Below, one piece after another: positions 26,109 to 34,804 of a stretch of DNA of 64,000 nt. The notes under the pieces are model-generated. The model did no database searches and was not told the origin of the DNA. It saw only the letters and a program-made list of their open reading frames with translations. The stretch comes from Paenibacillus sp. FJAT-26967 (GTDB taxonomy: Bacteria > Bacillota > Bacilli > Paenibacillales > NBRC-103111). A program made the translations under genes and the position numbers. How positions within the stretch are numbered: position 1 is the stretch's first letter; each line of letters starts with the position of its first letter. Where the stretch lies: assembly GCF_001541095.1 (NCBI RefSeq), contig NZ_LMXH01000001.1:2010842-2074841 (forward strand), given 5' to 3'.

Positions 26109-26324
26109 TTAAGAGCGTTCTGCAAATGACTTCCCTTTATCGGCGAGTGCGAGGCGGATCAGCTCTATCCCTTTGGGACCCATGCCATGCAGCTGCAGCA
26201 CTTCGGCTTCCGTCATCTTGCTGAACTGCTCCAGTGTCGACAATCCAGCCCCCCGGAGGGCACGCAGCGCCGGCTTGGACAGCCCTGCGGGAAGATCGGT
26301 ATTTTGTTTTTCTTGAGAGTCCAT
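26109..26324 (-). CDS. Helix-hairpin-helix DNA-binding protein
   Basis: This 71-residue protein contains one HhH motif resembling the C-terminal domain of RNA polymerase alpha or Rad51-type HhH: GLSKPALRALRGAGLSTLEQF, then EAEVLQLHGMGPKGIELIRLAL. The GMGPKG hairpin binds the DNA backbone. GGAGTG precedes the ATG. Similar short genes are common in bacilli without a known role. The frameshifted gene follows directly and may share its transcript. Confidence 0.8.
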   Translation of the reverse strand: MDSQEKQNTDLPAGLSKPALRALRGAGLSTLEQFSKMTEAEVLQLHGMGPKGIELIRLALADKGKSFAERS

Positions 26325-26433
26325 TTGATAAACACTCCATTCGGGTTCATTTTAGAATAAGATTACTGTAACTTTATCTCATTTATCATCACGACTTCAA
26401 CTCTATATGTATAGCAAGCACTCCTTTACTAGC

Positions 26434-26461
26434 AAAACCCGGCAAGCGCTGCCGGGGTTTT
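26434..26461 (-). terminator. Terminator after 26,484 gene
   Basis: AAAACCCGGCA and TGCCGGGGTTTT pair with one bulged base around AGCGC. Read on the minus strand it ends the next gene's transcript. Confidence 0.6.
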
Positions 26462-26483
26462 GTAGAGTCGAGCGATCGTTTAC

Positions 26484-26867
26484 TTACATAATTGGGCTAA
26501 GAGAGTTTATAAAACTAAGTTCAGATTGCAGAATGCGTTGATCCGTGACGAGATTTCCCGATCCGTCAATCCCAAAGACGGAAAGCAGCACACTGGGCGC
26601 GACCGTCGAAACGGGATTGATTTGAACTTCATAGGCAACGTTTCCGGCAATAAAAAACTCTCTTACGTCATAAGCGTTTGCAGGAACCACATACGTAGTC
26701 AGATACGCCGTATAGAATGTCGTAGAATTGACGGATGCGAAGATTTCAACAGTGATCGTCACAGGATTGACGGTGTCCAGATTTCTTACATTCATAACAA
26801 CGTTAGAGGATGCAGTGCCTACTGCTCTAGTATTTGTAATCGTTCCGGTAGAATAAGGCATGTCCAT
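26484..26867 (-). CDS. Small beta-rich protein, possible spore or appendage component
   Basis: The protein is 127 residues, rich in Thr, Val, Asn and Ser, with alternating hydrophobic patterns typical of beta sandwiches (NVVMNVRNLDTVNPVTITVEIF, FFIAGNVAYEVQINPV). There is no signal peptide, no cysteine and no known motif. AAGGAG precedes tandem ATGs at 26867 and 26861. Short proteins of this composition occur on spores of Bacillus and Paenibacillus, so a structural role is plausible but unsupported beyond composition. It is monocistronic with its own terminator. Confidence 0.6.
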   Translation of the reverse strand: MDMPYSTGTITNTRAVGTASSNVVMNVRNLDTVNPVTITVEIFASVNSTTFYTAYLTTYVVPANAYDVREFFIAGNVAYEVQINPVSTVAPSVLLSVFGIDGSGNLVTDQRILQSELSFINSLSPIM

Positions 26868-27042
26868 TCATCTCCTTTTTGTATGACATACTCTATCCTA
26901 TGACGAATAAATTAGTAGGATTGGATGATAGTCTTTATTCCTTGTGGAAAATTTTTGAATATCATCCATAACTTTTCCTTTACTGTGGACGTCTGTAAAA
27001 TCAGATCGCTGCAAACGGCTCAATAAAGAGAGGATGAATGAT

Positions 27043-28644
27043 ATGGGAATGAAACGTTTTTTGTTGACTGTTGTCAGTGTATGCAGCATAAGTACGGTAA
27101 CTATGCCTATAGCAGACGCGGCCGATGAACCGGATGTTACGGTGACTCTGCCGAATTTCACGGTTACTTTGAATGGCAATATCGTAGACAATCAATATCG
27201 GGAGTATCCGCTCCTCGTGTATAAAGACATCACTTATTTCCCCATGACGTGGTACGATTCGAGACTGCTCGGACTGGAAGCGCGCTGGTCGCCGGCAGAT
27301 GGCCTGAATATCGTTAAAAGCGATGTCACTTCTTCCTACAGATCTTACACAAAGAAAGTAAAGAACGATAACACTTACAAGGCAACAGTCCCTGCATCGG
27401 TCATTACGATCAATGGAAGTAAGGTGAATAACTCTAAGGAGGAATATCCGCTGTTAAGCTTCAATAATGTCACTTACTTTCCGCTTACCTGGAAGTTTGC
27501 GCACGAAGAGTTCGGATGGGATTATAAGTGGGACAACTCCAGAGGCCTTGCCATAACTTCGGATAATCCACCGCTGCGAACCGTGAACCTTCCGGCGGCC
27601 GCTGCTCACAACCAGGTTGCGCTGTATAAAGGCTATTATTATTATACTGAAGTTAACGATCGTACGATTCAAATTTATAGAGCACCGGAGAATGCGGTTT
27701 CACATAAAGAACTTGTATATGAGTATGAAGGGGATACCGCTTACGGGTTGAACAGCAACGTGAGATTCCGGGTAGAAAATGGCGAACTGTGGTTCTCCTA
27801 TCATGTCGGTGGGGCCCTTATGGGGTCCGATGTATATGGCAAAGTGAATGCAGATGGCAAGGGAGAAGTGAAGCACCGGGGATATCTCGATTTTAAAAAA
27901 GCGGCTGGCGGCTCGCTGCTTATTCATCAGTCCGTTCCGCCGAGAGGCAATAATTTATCACTGGTACCGGAAGGATTGGATGATACCGCCAAGAGCAGCT
28001 TAGGAGATCCGGAACTTATCTACGGATGGCATATTTCAAGCGGCAGCAGTCAAAGCTTAGCTCCGGACCATTCGACCGCCATCGTAAATGACGATATTTA
28101 TATCCTGGCGTCTACGTATCCTGCTCAAAGCGGCGGCAAGTTAAACCGGATTCACAGGATCAATCTTAGAACAAATGTAACGTCCGAAATCACGACATTC
28201 CCGGTGGAGCATTTTAAAGTGCTCCGTGATAAGCTGTATTATGTAAAAGAGGAAGATCATTTCTTATACACTTCTAATCTCGATGGATCTGACGAACAAC
28301 AGATATCGGATAAACCCACTGCCAATTGGTATGAAGAGGTCGGAGGCAATGTGTATTATACCGTGAGAAGTGAAGAGGGCCACTACCGGCTGTACAAAGC
28401 TGCTGCCGATACTGAAGATATTGTTGTTGTTTGGGAACAACTGGAAAGCGTGCAGGCTGATAAGGATACGATAATTGTTCAAACAGCAGAAGACGGGGAA
28501 TACGGGGTTAAGCTGCTGGATGCATCAGGCAGTCACAAGGTGTCCATTGCAGGTCAGGCTTCTCATGTTGGTGTTTATGACGGTTCAATCGTATTCGTCT
28601 CTGCAGCGGATCAGACGATCAAGCGGCTAGAGCTCAGGAAATAG
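27043..28644 (+). CDS. Secreted protein with stalk-like and DUF5050-like propeller domains
   Basis: The protein is about 533 residues with a signal peptide (MGMKRFLLTVVSVCSIS, cleavage near ADA). Two tandem copies of a domain resembling the copper amine oxidase N-terminal stalk follow: FTVTLNGNIVDNQYREYPLLVYKDITYFPMTW and SVITINGSKVNNSKEEYPLLSFNNVTYFPLTW both fit. The C-terminal 330 residues are beta-propeller-like, with DUF5050-type repeats (LYYVKEEDHFLYTSNLDGSDEQQ, NVYYTVRSEEGHYRLYKA). No enzyme signature is present. The ATG at 27034 touches the AGAGAGG ribosome site, so 27043 was chosen. It is probably a surface sensor or scaffold. Confidence 0.75.
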   Translation: MGMKRFLLTVVSVCSISTVTMPIADAADEPDVTVTLPNFTVTLNGNIVDNQYREYPLLVYKDITYFPMTWYDSRLLGLEARWSPADGLNIVKSDVTSSYRSYTKKVKNDNTYKATVPASVITINGSKVNNSKEEYPLLSFNNVTYFPLTWKFAHEEFGWDYKWDNSRGLAITSDNPPLRTVNLPAAAAHNQVALYKGYYYYTEVNDRTIQIYRAPENAVSHKELVYEYEGDTAYGLNSNVRFRVENGELWFSYHVGGALMGSDVYGKVNADGKGEVKHRGYLDFKKAAGGSLLIHQSVPPRGNNLSLVPEGLDDTAKSSLGDPELIYGWHISSGSSQSLAPDHSTAIVNDDIYILASTYPAQSGGKLNRIHRINLRTNVTSEITTFPVEHFKVLRDKLYYVKEEDHFLYTSNLDGSDEQQISDKPTANWYEEVGGNVYYTVRSEEGHYRLYKAAADTEDIVVVWEQLESVQADKDTIIVQTAEDGEYGVKLLDASGSHKVSIAGQASHVGVYDGSIVFVSAADQTIKRLELRK

Positions 28645-28654
28645 AACATTTCTT

Positions 28655-28687
28655 AAAAAAAGCGGCTGCGGGAGCAGTCGTTTTTTT
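28655..28687 (+). terminator. Terminator after 27,043 gene
   Basis: GCGGCTGC pairs with GCAGTCGT (two G-U) around GGGA, flanked by A and T runs that extend the stem; T7 follows. Confidence 0.8.
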
Positions 28688-28787
28688 GGCGTGTCATTCG
28701 TAAATGGAAGGGACGGGGTTCCCTTTTCGCGGAAGAGAAAAACTTTGAGGTCATAAATAGTTAGAGGCTTCCATACTTTAGGGGAAG

Positions 28788-28905
28788 GTGCGGATGATTC
28801 ACAATAGGGCCGGACTGCCCGCTGTGATGGAGTGCGAGGACAGTTGCTGACTGGCTCTCCTTGCTGCAAGATGAGCCGGTCCGGGACCTTTAATCGGATA
28901 ATTTG
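28788..28905 (+). other. GC-rich structured leader before cupin gene
   Basis: Several hairpins can be drawn: CACA..GGGC-CGGACT-GCCC..TGTG near 28801-28826, GGAG..CAG/CTG..CTCC near 28829-28860, and GGTC/GACC near 28878-28888. The loop CCGGAC (28810-28815) is complementary to GTCCGG (28879-28884), which would allow a long-range loop contact. No protein-coding frame stands out. It may be an RNA regulatory element, but it matches no riboswitch class that I can confirm. Confidence 0.3.
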
Positions 28906-28934
28906 CCGATATTATGAGAAAGGGGTAGATGGGC

Positions 28935-29816
28935 ATGGCAATTTCATACATGGATTACACTTCACCTGATCTCCAGTTTTTTTATGATTTACCTAAGAAT
29001 ACCGCATTCAAAACGAACAACCAAAATTATATCAATCTGCTTGGCTATAGACAGCTCAACACCATAGGCAATGCCTCCATACTCGATATTTATTTAAGTC
29101 AGGGGCATTATGTAGAGCCGCATTACCATCAGAATGCATCCGAGCTGGTGTACTGTGTATCCGGAACGGCTGTTGTATCTTTTATTAATCCGTTCACGAA
29201 CAAACTATCCAGCATTCCTATAAAGCCCGGTCAGGTGGCCAATATACCGCAAGGCTGGTGGCATTATGAAGAAGCAGCTGAAAATAACACACACCTGGTT
29301 GCGATCTTTGACGCGCCTATACCGGAGGTTATCTTCGGCTCGGATATTCTCAGGCTTACTCCTGCTCATGTAATGGCGCAAACATATTGCCTGGATGAAA
29401 AGAAGTGGAAGGAAGCGATTGCGCCTATTACAACAACAGTCGCGATCGGCCCGCTTGACAGCTGTCACAAGCAGCCCCGCAGCGGGAGAGAATACCGAGA
29501 GGATAACCCCGGATCCGATTCCACCTTCAATTCCTCTCAGAGAGGCCAACGATACACCCAGTCATCCGTTTATCCTTCTTCTTCCGGGTATCCTGTCTCC
29601 TACACACAACAAGTTAGGCCCTCTTCACAGCAGCAGATCTACCGCGCACCCGCGTCTCCCCATGCAGGTATTCCGAGTCCGAACTATGGCTATGAACGCA
29701 GCTACCCGCCTCAGCCGTATTCTTCTGCATCCTATGTAAATCCTGTTTGTAGGGATAACTCGTATTGGGATCAGAATATCCAGCTTACTAATCGGGAGAC
29801 GAACAGAGTGCCATAG
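28935..29816 (+). CDS. Cupin protein with Tyr/Pro/Ser-rich tail
   Basis: The protein is 293 residues. The N-terminal 170 form one cupin barrel. EPHYHQNASELVYCVSG supplies the H-x-H...E metal ligands and the second motif PQGWWHYEEA gives the last His. This resembles oxalate-decarboxylase-type and other Bacillus cupins. From about residue 180 the chain turns low-complexity, rich in Tyr, Ser, Pro, Gln and Arg (SSVYPSSSGYPVSYTQQV, YGYERSYPPQPYSSASY), much like spore-coat proteins that are crosslinked through tyrosine. The ATG at 28935 is 9 nt from AAAGGGG and is preferred over 28929. Coat localisation and enzymatic activity are both inference. Confidence 0.75.
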   Translation: MAISYMDYTSPDLQFFYDLPKNTAFKTNNQNYINLLGYRQLNTIGNASILDIYLSQGHYVEPHYHQNASELVYCVSGTAVVSFINPFTNKLSSIPIKPGQVANIPQGWWHYEEAAENNTHLVAIFDAPIPEVIFGSDILRLTPAHVMAQTYCLDEKKWKEAIAPITTTVAIGPLDSCHKQPRSGREYREDNPGSDSTFNSSQRGQRYTQSSVYPSSSGYPVSYTQQVRPSSQQQIYRAPASPHAGIPSPNYGYERSYPPQPYSSASYVNPVCRDNSYWDQNIQLTNRETNRVP

Positions 29817-29891
29817 TCTGCCGATTATTAAGGGACGGGGACCAAGAGCTTGTATAAGATACGGTGGTCTTACAAATAGATAAATAGCCCG

Positions 29892-29942
29892 GCAAGCCAA
29901 GGTTGAACATCCGTACGGTGATCAGCCTGTTTGCTGTTTTTT
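29892..29942 (+). terminator. Terminator after cupin gene
   Basis: GCAAGC pairs with GTTTGC and GGTTGA with TCAGCC, topped by CCG/CGG, then a T-rich tail. Confidence 0.75.
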
Positions 29943-30035
29943 GATTATACGGATACTCTCCATACCAAAATCAGGGACTTAATGGAATAATGATAGAAAC
30001 ATGATTTATTTAACTATTGGGAAAAGAGGTAGCCG

Positions 30036-31037
30036 ATGTCCATTTTACTAAGAGATTTACGATTGCCTGAAGATTACACAGCTTTGGCAGAACTTCTTAA
30101 TACGCACGGGTCAGAGCCGACCACGGCGGAGAGACTGAGGGAGGACGATTCAAAGCTTTACGAAGTAGGACATACATACCTCGACGAGAATGGACTTCTC
30201 GCCGGGTATGATCGTACTCGGAAAGTAGCGGTAACGGAGCAGGATGAGATCGTGGGGTACATAAACTCATGGCGGGCACCTTGGACGGAACCGGGCTATC
30301 TGAATAACACTCTCATCGTCGCAGAAGATTACCGCAGGCAAGGAATAGGGCAATTGCTTCTGCAGCATGCAGCGGGTTGGGGAGAGAAGGTGGGGGCGGA
30401 TACATTGGTAACCGAAATTTGGGATGATAGTCCGGAATCACTCCATTTTGCCAAACGCACCGGATTTGCAATCGAGCGGCATGCTTTCCAATCCGTGCTT
30501 ACCTTGAACAAGGTAGATCCGGATAGTGCATTCGACCATGAACTGTTCGATAAGCTAGCTCAGGACGGGATCCGGTTTATAACACTGGCGGAAGAACCGG
30601 ATGAAGAGGGCGAGCAGAAATTGTACCGTCTCTATGAAGAGACGCTGAAAGATATACCCGGGTATACGGGAGAAGTCCCTGTTTTTGATCAATGGAGGAA
30701 ATGGTATTTGATGGCAGAGGGCTATTCTCCTGAACAGGTCCTTCTTGCTGTGCATGACGGCAAACACGTAGGAGTGTCCAATGTACTGTACAATCCGTTA
30801 ACGAATGGGATGTATCACGAATATACAAGTGTCGCCAGAGCTTACCGTGGACGTAAAATTGCGTTGGGACTGAAAATGAAAGCAATCCTCCTTGCCAAAG
30901 AGCGTCATGCGGCTTATCTTCGTACGGACAACGATTCCCTGAACGAGCCTATCTTACGAATCAATCGCCGATTAGGCTATGAAGCGCTGAGAGGGAGCTA
31001 CCGGTTAATAGCTAAAGTGACGGATGTGCGTGGTTAA
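30036..31037 (+). CDS. Tandem GNAT acetyltransferase
   Basis: The protein is 333 residues with two GNAT folds. In the first, acetyl-CoA motif A is VAEDYRRQGIGQLLL (about residue 94). In the second it is VARAYRGRKIALGLKMKA (about residue 266), where the Q/R-x-x-G-x-G/A loop is degenerate. Two-domain GNATs of this size occur in mycothiol synthase and in many uncharacterised Firmicute acetyltransferases. AGAGGT lies before the ATG. It is monocistronic. The substrate is unknown; typical candidates are small amines or antibiotics. Confidence 0.82.
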   Translation: MSILLRDLRLPEDYTALAELLNTHGSEPTTAERLREDDSKLYEVGHTYLDENGLLAGYDRTRKVAVTEQDEIVGYINSWRAPWTEPGYLNNTLIVAEDYRRQGIGQLLLQHAAGWGEKVGADTLVTEIWDDSPESLHFAKRTGFAIERHAFQSVLTLNKVDPDSAFDHELFDKLAQDGIRFITLAEEPDEEGEQKLYRLYEETLKDIPGYTGEVPVFDQWRKWYLMAEGYSPEQVLLAVHDGKHVGVSNVLYNPLTNGMYHEYTSVARAYRGRKIALGLKMKAILLAKERHAAYLRTDNDSLNEPILRINRRLGYEALRGSYRLIAKVTDVRG

Positions 31038-31265
31038 TTTTCCAGCCCGTACTATAGAATCTGACAAGAGCCAGTCTTATTTATAAATTGGAGGATGAGG
31101 CAAACGCAAGAATTCAGTTAATCGAAAAATTTTGGCCTGTTACACGCGAAAGGTCTTCTTATATAGTATGAATGATCCAATTAATTAATTAATGCTATTA
31201 ATGATTAATGGCATAAATTTGGGTATAAAAAAAGCAGTACCATGAATGGCTAATAAGCGGTTGAA

Positions 31266-31289
31266 GGCACCCATTGAGGTGTCTTTTTT
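31266..31289 (+). terminator. Terminator between GNAT and biotin operon
   Basis: GGCACC pairs with GGTGTC (one G-U) around CATTGA, followed by T6. The 463-nt gap 31038-31500 otherwise holds the BirA box and no gene that I could see. Confidence 0.75.
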
Positions 31290-31443
31290 GTCTTATCCGC
31301 AGACCTGATCACAGGTCCCCAAAGACAATGTAACAAGTCTATTAACGGGTCTGAATGTATTTTCGCTTCCGCCTCTGATTTAAATGATAGGGCAGGAGTC
31401 TCTTTACAGGGGAGATCATCGTCTGATAGAATAGCACTGCTCT

Positions 31444-31478
31444 ATTGTCAACTTTATATTTAAAATTAGGTTAACAAT
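31444..31478 (+). promoter_or_regulatory. BirA operator (biotin box)
   Basis: ATTGTCAACT, a 15-nt spacer and GGTTAACAAT form the inverted arms of the BirA biotin operator (consensus TTGTTAACC-N14-16-GGTTAACAA). The right arm is perfect and the left differs at two positions. It lies 22 nt before the bioA start. Biotinoyl-AMP-bound BirA should repress the operon when biotin is sufficient. Confidence 0.88.
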
Positions 31479-31500
31479 AAATAAAGGATGGTGATACCCC

Positions 31501-32862
31501 GTGTTCTCGCGTTATGAAAGACTCGCCGACATGAATAAAGCGCATGTATGGCATCCTTTTACACAAATGAAAGATTACAACAACTCCGACCCCCTTATTA
31601 TCGAACGAGGCGAAGGTGTGATGCTGTACGATGTCCAGGGCCGCGCTTACTATGACGGATTCTCGTCCGTATGGCTGAATGTGCATGGGCATAATGTGCC
31701 CGAGATGAATCAAGCGATCACAGACCAATTGGGGCGTGTTGCCCATTCGACACTGCTCGGTATGGCCAATGTTCCTGCGATCGAGCTTGCCGCGAAGCTG
31801 GCGCAAATTGCGCCCGCAGGACTGACCAAAGTCTTCTATTCGGATTCGGGTGCGACGGGTGTCGAGATCGCGATCAAAATGGCTTTTCAATATTGGTATA
31901 ACCGGGGTCAGCCTTCTAAAAAAGGATTCATTACGATGAATCAGGCTTATCACGGAGATACGATTGGTGCGGTAAGCGTCGGCGCAATTCCTCTGTATCA
32001 CGATGTATTCCGGCCCATGCTCTTCCCGGCGCATACGATCCCGTATCCTTACGCATACCGCCACGAGGGCGGCGCGGCTGCTGCGATGAAGGATACACTG
32101 GATGCACTCCGCGATGTGCTGGAGGAAAGGGCGGATGAAATCGCGGCCCTGATCGTAGAGCCCATGGTGCAGGGTGCAGGAGGGATCATCCTCATGCCGC
32201 CGGGGTGCTTGCGTGAGATCGCTTCGCTGTGCCGCAAGTATGGCGTACTGCTGATCGCCGATGAAGTGGCTACGGGCTTCGGCCGGACGGGCGAGATGTT
32301 CGCCTGCGACCACGAGCAGGTGTCTCCGGATCTGCTGGTCATCGGCAAAGGATTGACTGGCGGTTATTTGCCGGTAGCCGCGACGCTTGCTACAGGGGAA
32401 GTATTCGATGCCTTCTATGCCGAGTATGAAGAGCAGAAAACATTTTTCCACGGTCATTCATTTACAGGTAATCCGCTGGGCTGCGCTGCAGCACTTGCCA
32501 GCCTGGAGCTGATGCAGAAGAGGAATCTTATAGAGGAGGGGAGAGGAAAGGCTGTATTCATCCGGAAAAAGCTGGAATCGTTAGCAGGGCGCCCCTATGT
32601 GGGCGAAGTTCGCCAGCTGGGATTCATGATCGGAATTGAGCTGGTGCAGGATAAACGGACCCGGACGCCTTTCGGATGGTCAGAGCGCGTCGGTGTGCGT
32701 GTGAGCCAGCGTGCAAGAGAACTTGGCATGCTGACAAGGCCTCTGGGCAACGTAGTGGTCTTCATGCCTCCGCTTGCCAGCACCGAAGAGGAATTGGACG
32801 CGATGATCCATATTTTGATCCGTTCCATAGTTGAAATAACGGAAGGTGCTCCTGCGCAATGA
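31501..32862 (+). CDS. bioA: Adenosylmethionine-8-amino-7-oxononanoate aminotransferase
   Basis: The protein is 453 residues and PLP-dependent. It converts KAPA to DAPA using S-adenosylmethionine (or lysine in some Bacillus types) as amino donor. Evidence includes VWHPFTQMKDYN near the N-terminus, the SDSGATGVEIAIKMA block, YHGDTIGAVSVG, LIADEVATGFGRTG with the cofactor-binding Asp, and Lys283 in IGKGLTGGYLPVA, the Schiff-base lysine. Start is GTG with AAAGGATGG upstream. It is the first gene of the biotin operon, right behind a BirA box, and overlaps bioD by 4 nt. Confidence 0.96.
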   Translation: MFSRYERLADMNKAHVWHPFTQMKDYNNSDPLIIERGEGVMLYDVQGRAYYDGFSSVWLNVHGHNVPEMNQAITDQLGRVAHSTLLGMANVPAIELAAKLAQIAPAGLTKVFYSDSGATGVEIAIKMAFQYWYNRGQPSKKGFITMNQAYHGDTIGAVSVGAIPLYHDVFRPMLFPAHTIPYPYAYRHEGGAAAAMKDTLDALRDVLEERADEIAALIVEPMVQGAGGIILMPPGCLREIASLCRKYGVLLIADEVATGFGRTGEMFACDHEQVSPDLLVIGKGLTGGYLPVAATLATGEVFDAFYAEYEEQKTFFHGHSFTGNPLGCAAALASLELMQKRNLIEEGRGKAVFIRKKLESLAGRPYVGEVRQLGFMIGIELVQDKRTRTPFGWSERVGVRVSQRARELGMLTRPLGNVVVFMPPLASTEEELDAMIHILIRSIVEITEGAPAQ

Positions 32863-33575
32863 ATATATTCAGCGGATTATTTATTACGGGTACGGACACT
32901 GGCGTCGGAAAAACCATCGTGACAGCCGCTCTTGCTGCAGCCCTGCGGGCTGAAGGAATACATGCCGGCATATGGAAGCCCGTACAGTCAGGGGCGCAGC
33001 TGGGCAGCGGAGCGACTGATGCGGAGCGCCTGCTGCGCTATACGGGAATCCCGGAACGCCCCGAGACCGTGGCGCTGTTCTCGTTCGCTGCGCCGCTGGC
33101 TCCTCTTATCGCTGCGAGACAGGCTAACATATCGGTTACGCTGAAAGATTTGGTGTCCGCCGGAAAAACAGCCGCCCGCGGGTACGAGACACTGATTGTC
33201 GAGGGTGCCGGCGGTGCGGCGGTTCCGCTCACGGAGGATTGTCTCACGGCTGATCTGATCTTGGAGCTGGGGCTGCCAGCCTTGATCGTAGCCCGTTCAG
33301 GCATGGGTACCGTAAATCATACGGCGCTGACCGCCTTTTTTCTTCAACAGCGTAAGATCCCGGTCATTGGCGTTATTATGAATGACGGGACCGGGGACGG
33401 ATTGGACCAGGATCCCAGCGTTGCAACGAATGTGGAGTTAATCGAACACATCAGCGGTCACCGGGTGTTAGGGCGTTTTCCCGTCCTGCAAGGAGAAATC
33501 CATCCTCAGGTTCTGGTCGATACCGTAAGAAAATCAATTGATTTGGAACCGGTCCGGCGAGCTCTTGCTATGTAA
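32859..33575 (+). CDS. bioD: Dethiobiotin synthetase
   Basis: The protein is 238 residues. It makes dethiobiotin from DAPA, CO2 and ATP. The P-loop GTDTGVGKT spans residues 11-19, followed by GIWKPVQSG with the substrate-binding Lys, and VEGAGGAAVPL. The ATG overlaps the bioA stop (ATGA), so the two are translationally coupled. The length is normal for the family. Confidence 0.96.
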   Translation: MNIFSGLFITGTDTGVGKTIVTAALAAALRAEGIHAGIWKPVQSGAQLGSGATDAERLLRYTGIPERPETVALFSFAAPLAPLIAARQANISVTLKDLVSAGKTAARGYETLIVEGAGGAAVPLTEDCLTADLILELGLPALIVARSGMGTVNHTALTAFFLQQRKIPVIGVIMNDGTGDGLDQDPSVATNVELIEHISGHRVLGRFPVLQGEIHPQVLVDTVRKSIDLEPVRRALAM

Positions 33576-33625
33576 GCCAAATTCTTGTGAACAGTAATGA
33601 ATAACGAATGAAGGTGGCACCTGTC

Positions 33626-34804
33626 ATGAAATGGATGGAACAAGAACTGGAGTCTCTGGCGGGGGAATCGCTGGAAAGATCTTTGCGGGAGGGTGTTCCT
33701 GTGCAGGGGAGTCCCGCTTGCGCCAGGCAGGGAGAACAGGCGAAGCTTAATCTGTCATCGAATGATTACCTGGGACTCGCCGGCCACCCCGCTATCACGG
33801 AGACGATCCGCAGGGAATTGCTTCGCGAAGGGACTGGTTCCGGCGCATCCCGGCTTGTGACGGGTAATGCCCCTGCCTATACCCGTCTCGAAGAAGAACT
33901 GGCCTCCTGGCAGCAAAGTGAGAGCGCTCTAGTATTCGCTAACGGATATATGGCCAACACAGGTGTCATACGAGCTGTTGCAGGCCGCAGCGACGTTGTT
34001 TTCAGCGATCAGTTGAATCATGCCAGCATCGTGGACGGTATTGTCTTGAGCCGTGCGGAACATGCACGGTACCGTCATAACGATATGAGCCATCTGAGAT
34101 CTCTCCTCCACAAATATCGGGACAGGCCCCGGAAGCTGATCGTAACGGATGCCGTGTTCTCCATGGATGGCGACAGTGCGCCTCTGAGGGAGCTGGCAGA
34201 ACTCAAACAGGAATATGGGGCCATGCTGATGGTGGATGAAGCGCACAGCGGGGGCATATATGGAACACAGGGCGAAGGCTTGTGTCACAAACTCGGGATT
34301 AAAGACTGCGTAGACATCCATATGGGAACGTTCAGCAAATCATTCGGAGTTTACGGGGCTTACATTTGCGGAAGCCGTACACTGGTCCGATGGCTGGTTA
34401 ATCATGCGAGGCCGCTAATTTATTCAACCGCGCTGCCTCCTGCACTAGTGGCGGGGATTTCCACCGCGCTCCATCTGGTTCGGACGGAGCATGAAAGGCG
34501 TGAGAGGTTGTGGGACTCCGCTCCATTATTCCGGTCCTTACTGGACTCGGCGGGATTCAGCATCGGATCGGGCGATTCTCCCATCGTTCCGCTTCTTGTC
34601 GGTGATAACGCCAAAGCTCTACGTTTCAGCAGCGCTTTGGATACACAAGGTATCGCGGCTGTGGCGATCAGGCCGCCGTCCGTGCCTGCGGGTACCGCGC
34701 GAATCCGTTTTTCCTTATCCGCCTCCCATACGGTCAAGGAGCTGGCTGAAGCTGCCGGAGTAATACGCAAAACCGGATTAGAGACGGGGGTACTCAAATC
34801 GTGA
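33626..34804 (+). CDS. bioF: 8-amino-7-oxononanoate synthase
   Basis: The protein is 392 residues and belongs to the PLP-dependent alpha-oxoamine synthases. It condenses pimeloyl-ACP with L-alanine to KAPA. Signatures are NLSSNDYLGLAGHP, GTGSGASRLVTGN, MVDEAHSGGIYG and Lys238 in TFSKSFGVYGAY (Schiff base). The ATG at 33626 has AAGGTGG eight nt upstream; the ATG at 33608 has no site and was not used. It overlaps the next gene by 4 nt (GTGA). Confidence 0.95.
   Translation: MKWMEQELESLAGESLERSLREGVPVQGSPACARQGEQAKLNLSSNDYLGLAGHPAITETIRRELLREGTGSGASRLVTGNAPAYTRLEEELASWQQSESALVFANGYMANTGVIRAVAGRSDVVFSDQLNHASIVDGIVLSRAEHARYRHNDMSHLRSLLHKYRDRPRKLIVTDAVFSMDGDSAPLRELAELKQEYGAMLMVDEAHSGGIYGTQGEGLCHKLGIKDCVDIHMGTFSKSFGVYGAYICGSRTLVRWLVNHARPLIYSTALPPALVAGISTALHLVRTEHERRERLWDSAPLFRSLLDSAGFSIGSGDSPIVPLLVGDNAKALRFSSALDTQGIAAVAIRPPSVPAGTARIRFSLSASHTVKELAEAAGVIRKTGLETGVLKS

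Noticed and set aside
28788-28905. Possible cobalamin riboswitch before the cupin gene
   Set aside because: A GGGGAAGGTG...GCCCGCTGTGA order looks superficially like the cobalamin core, but the B12 box and the expected conserved pairings could not be found, and a cupin is not a usual target. Kept only as an unassigned structured leader.
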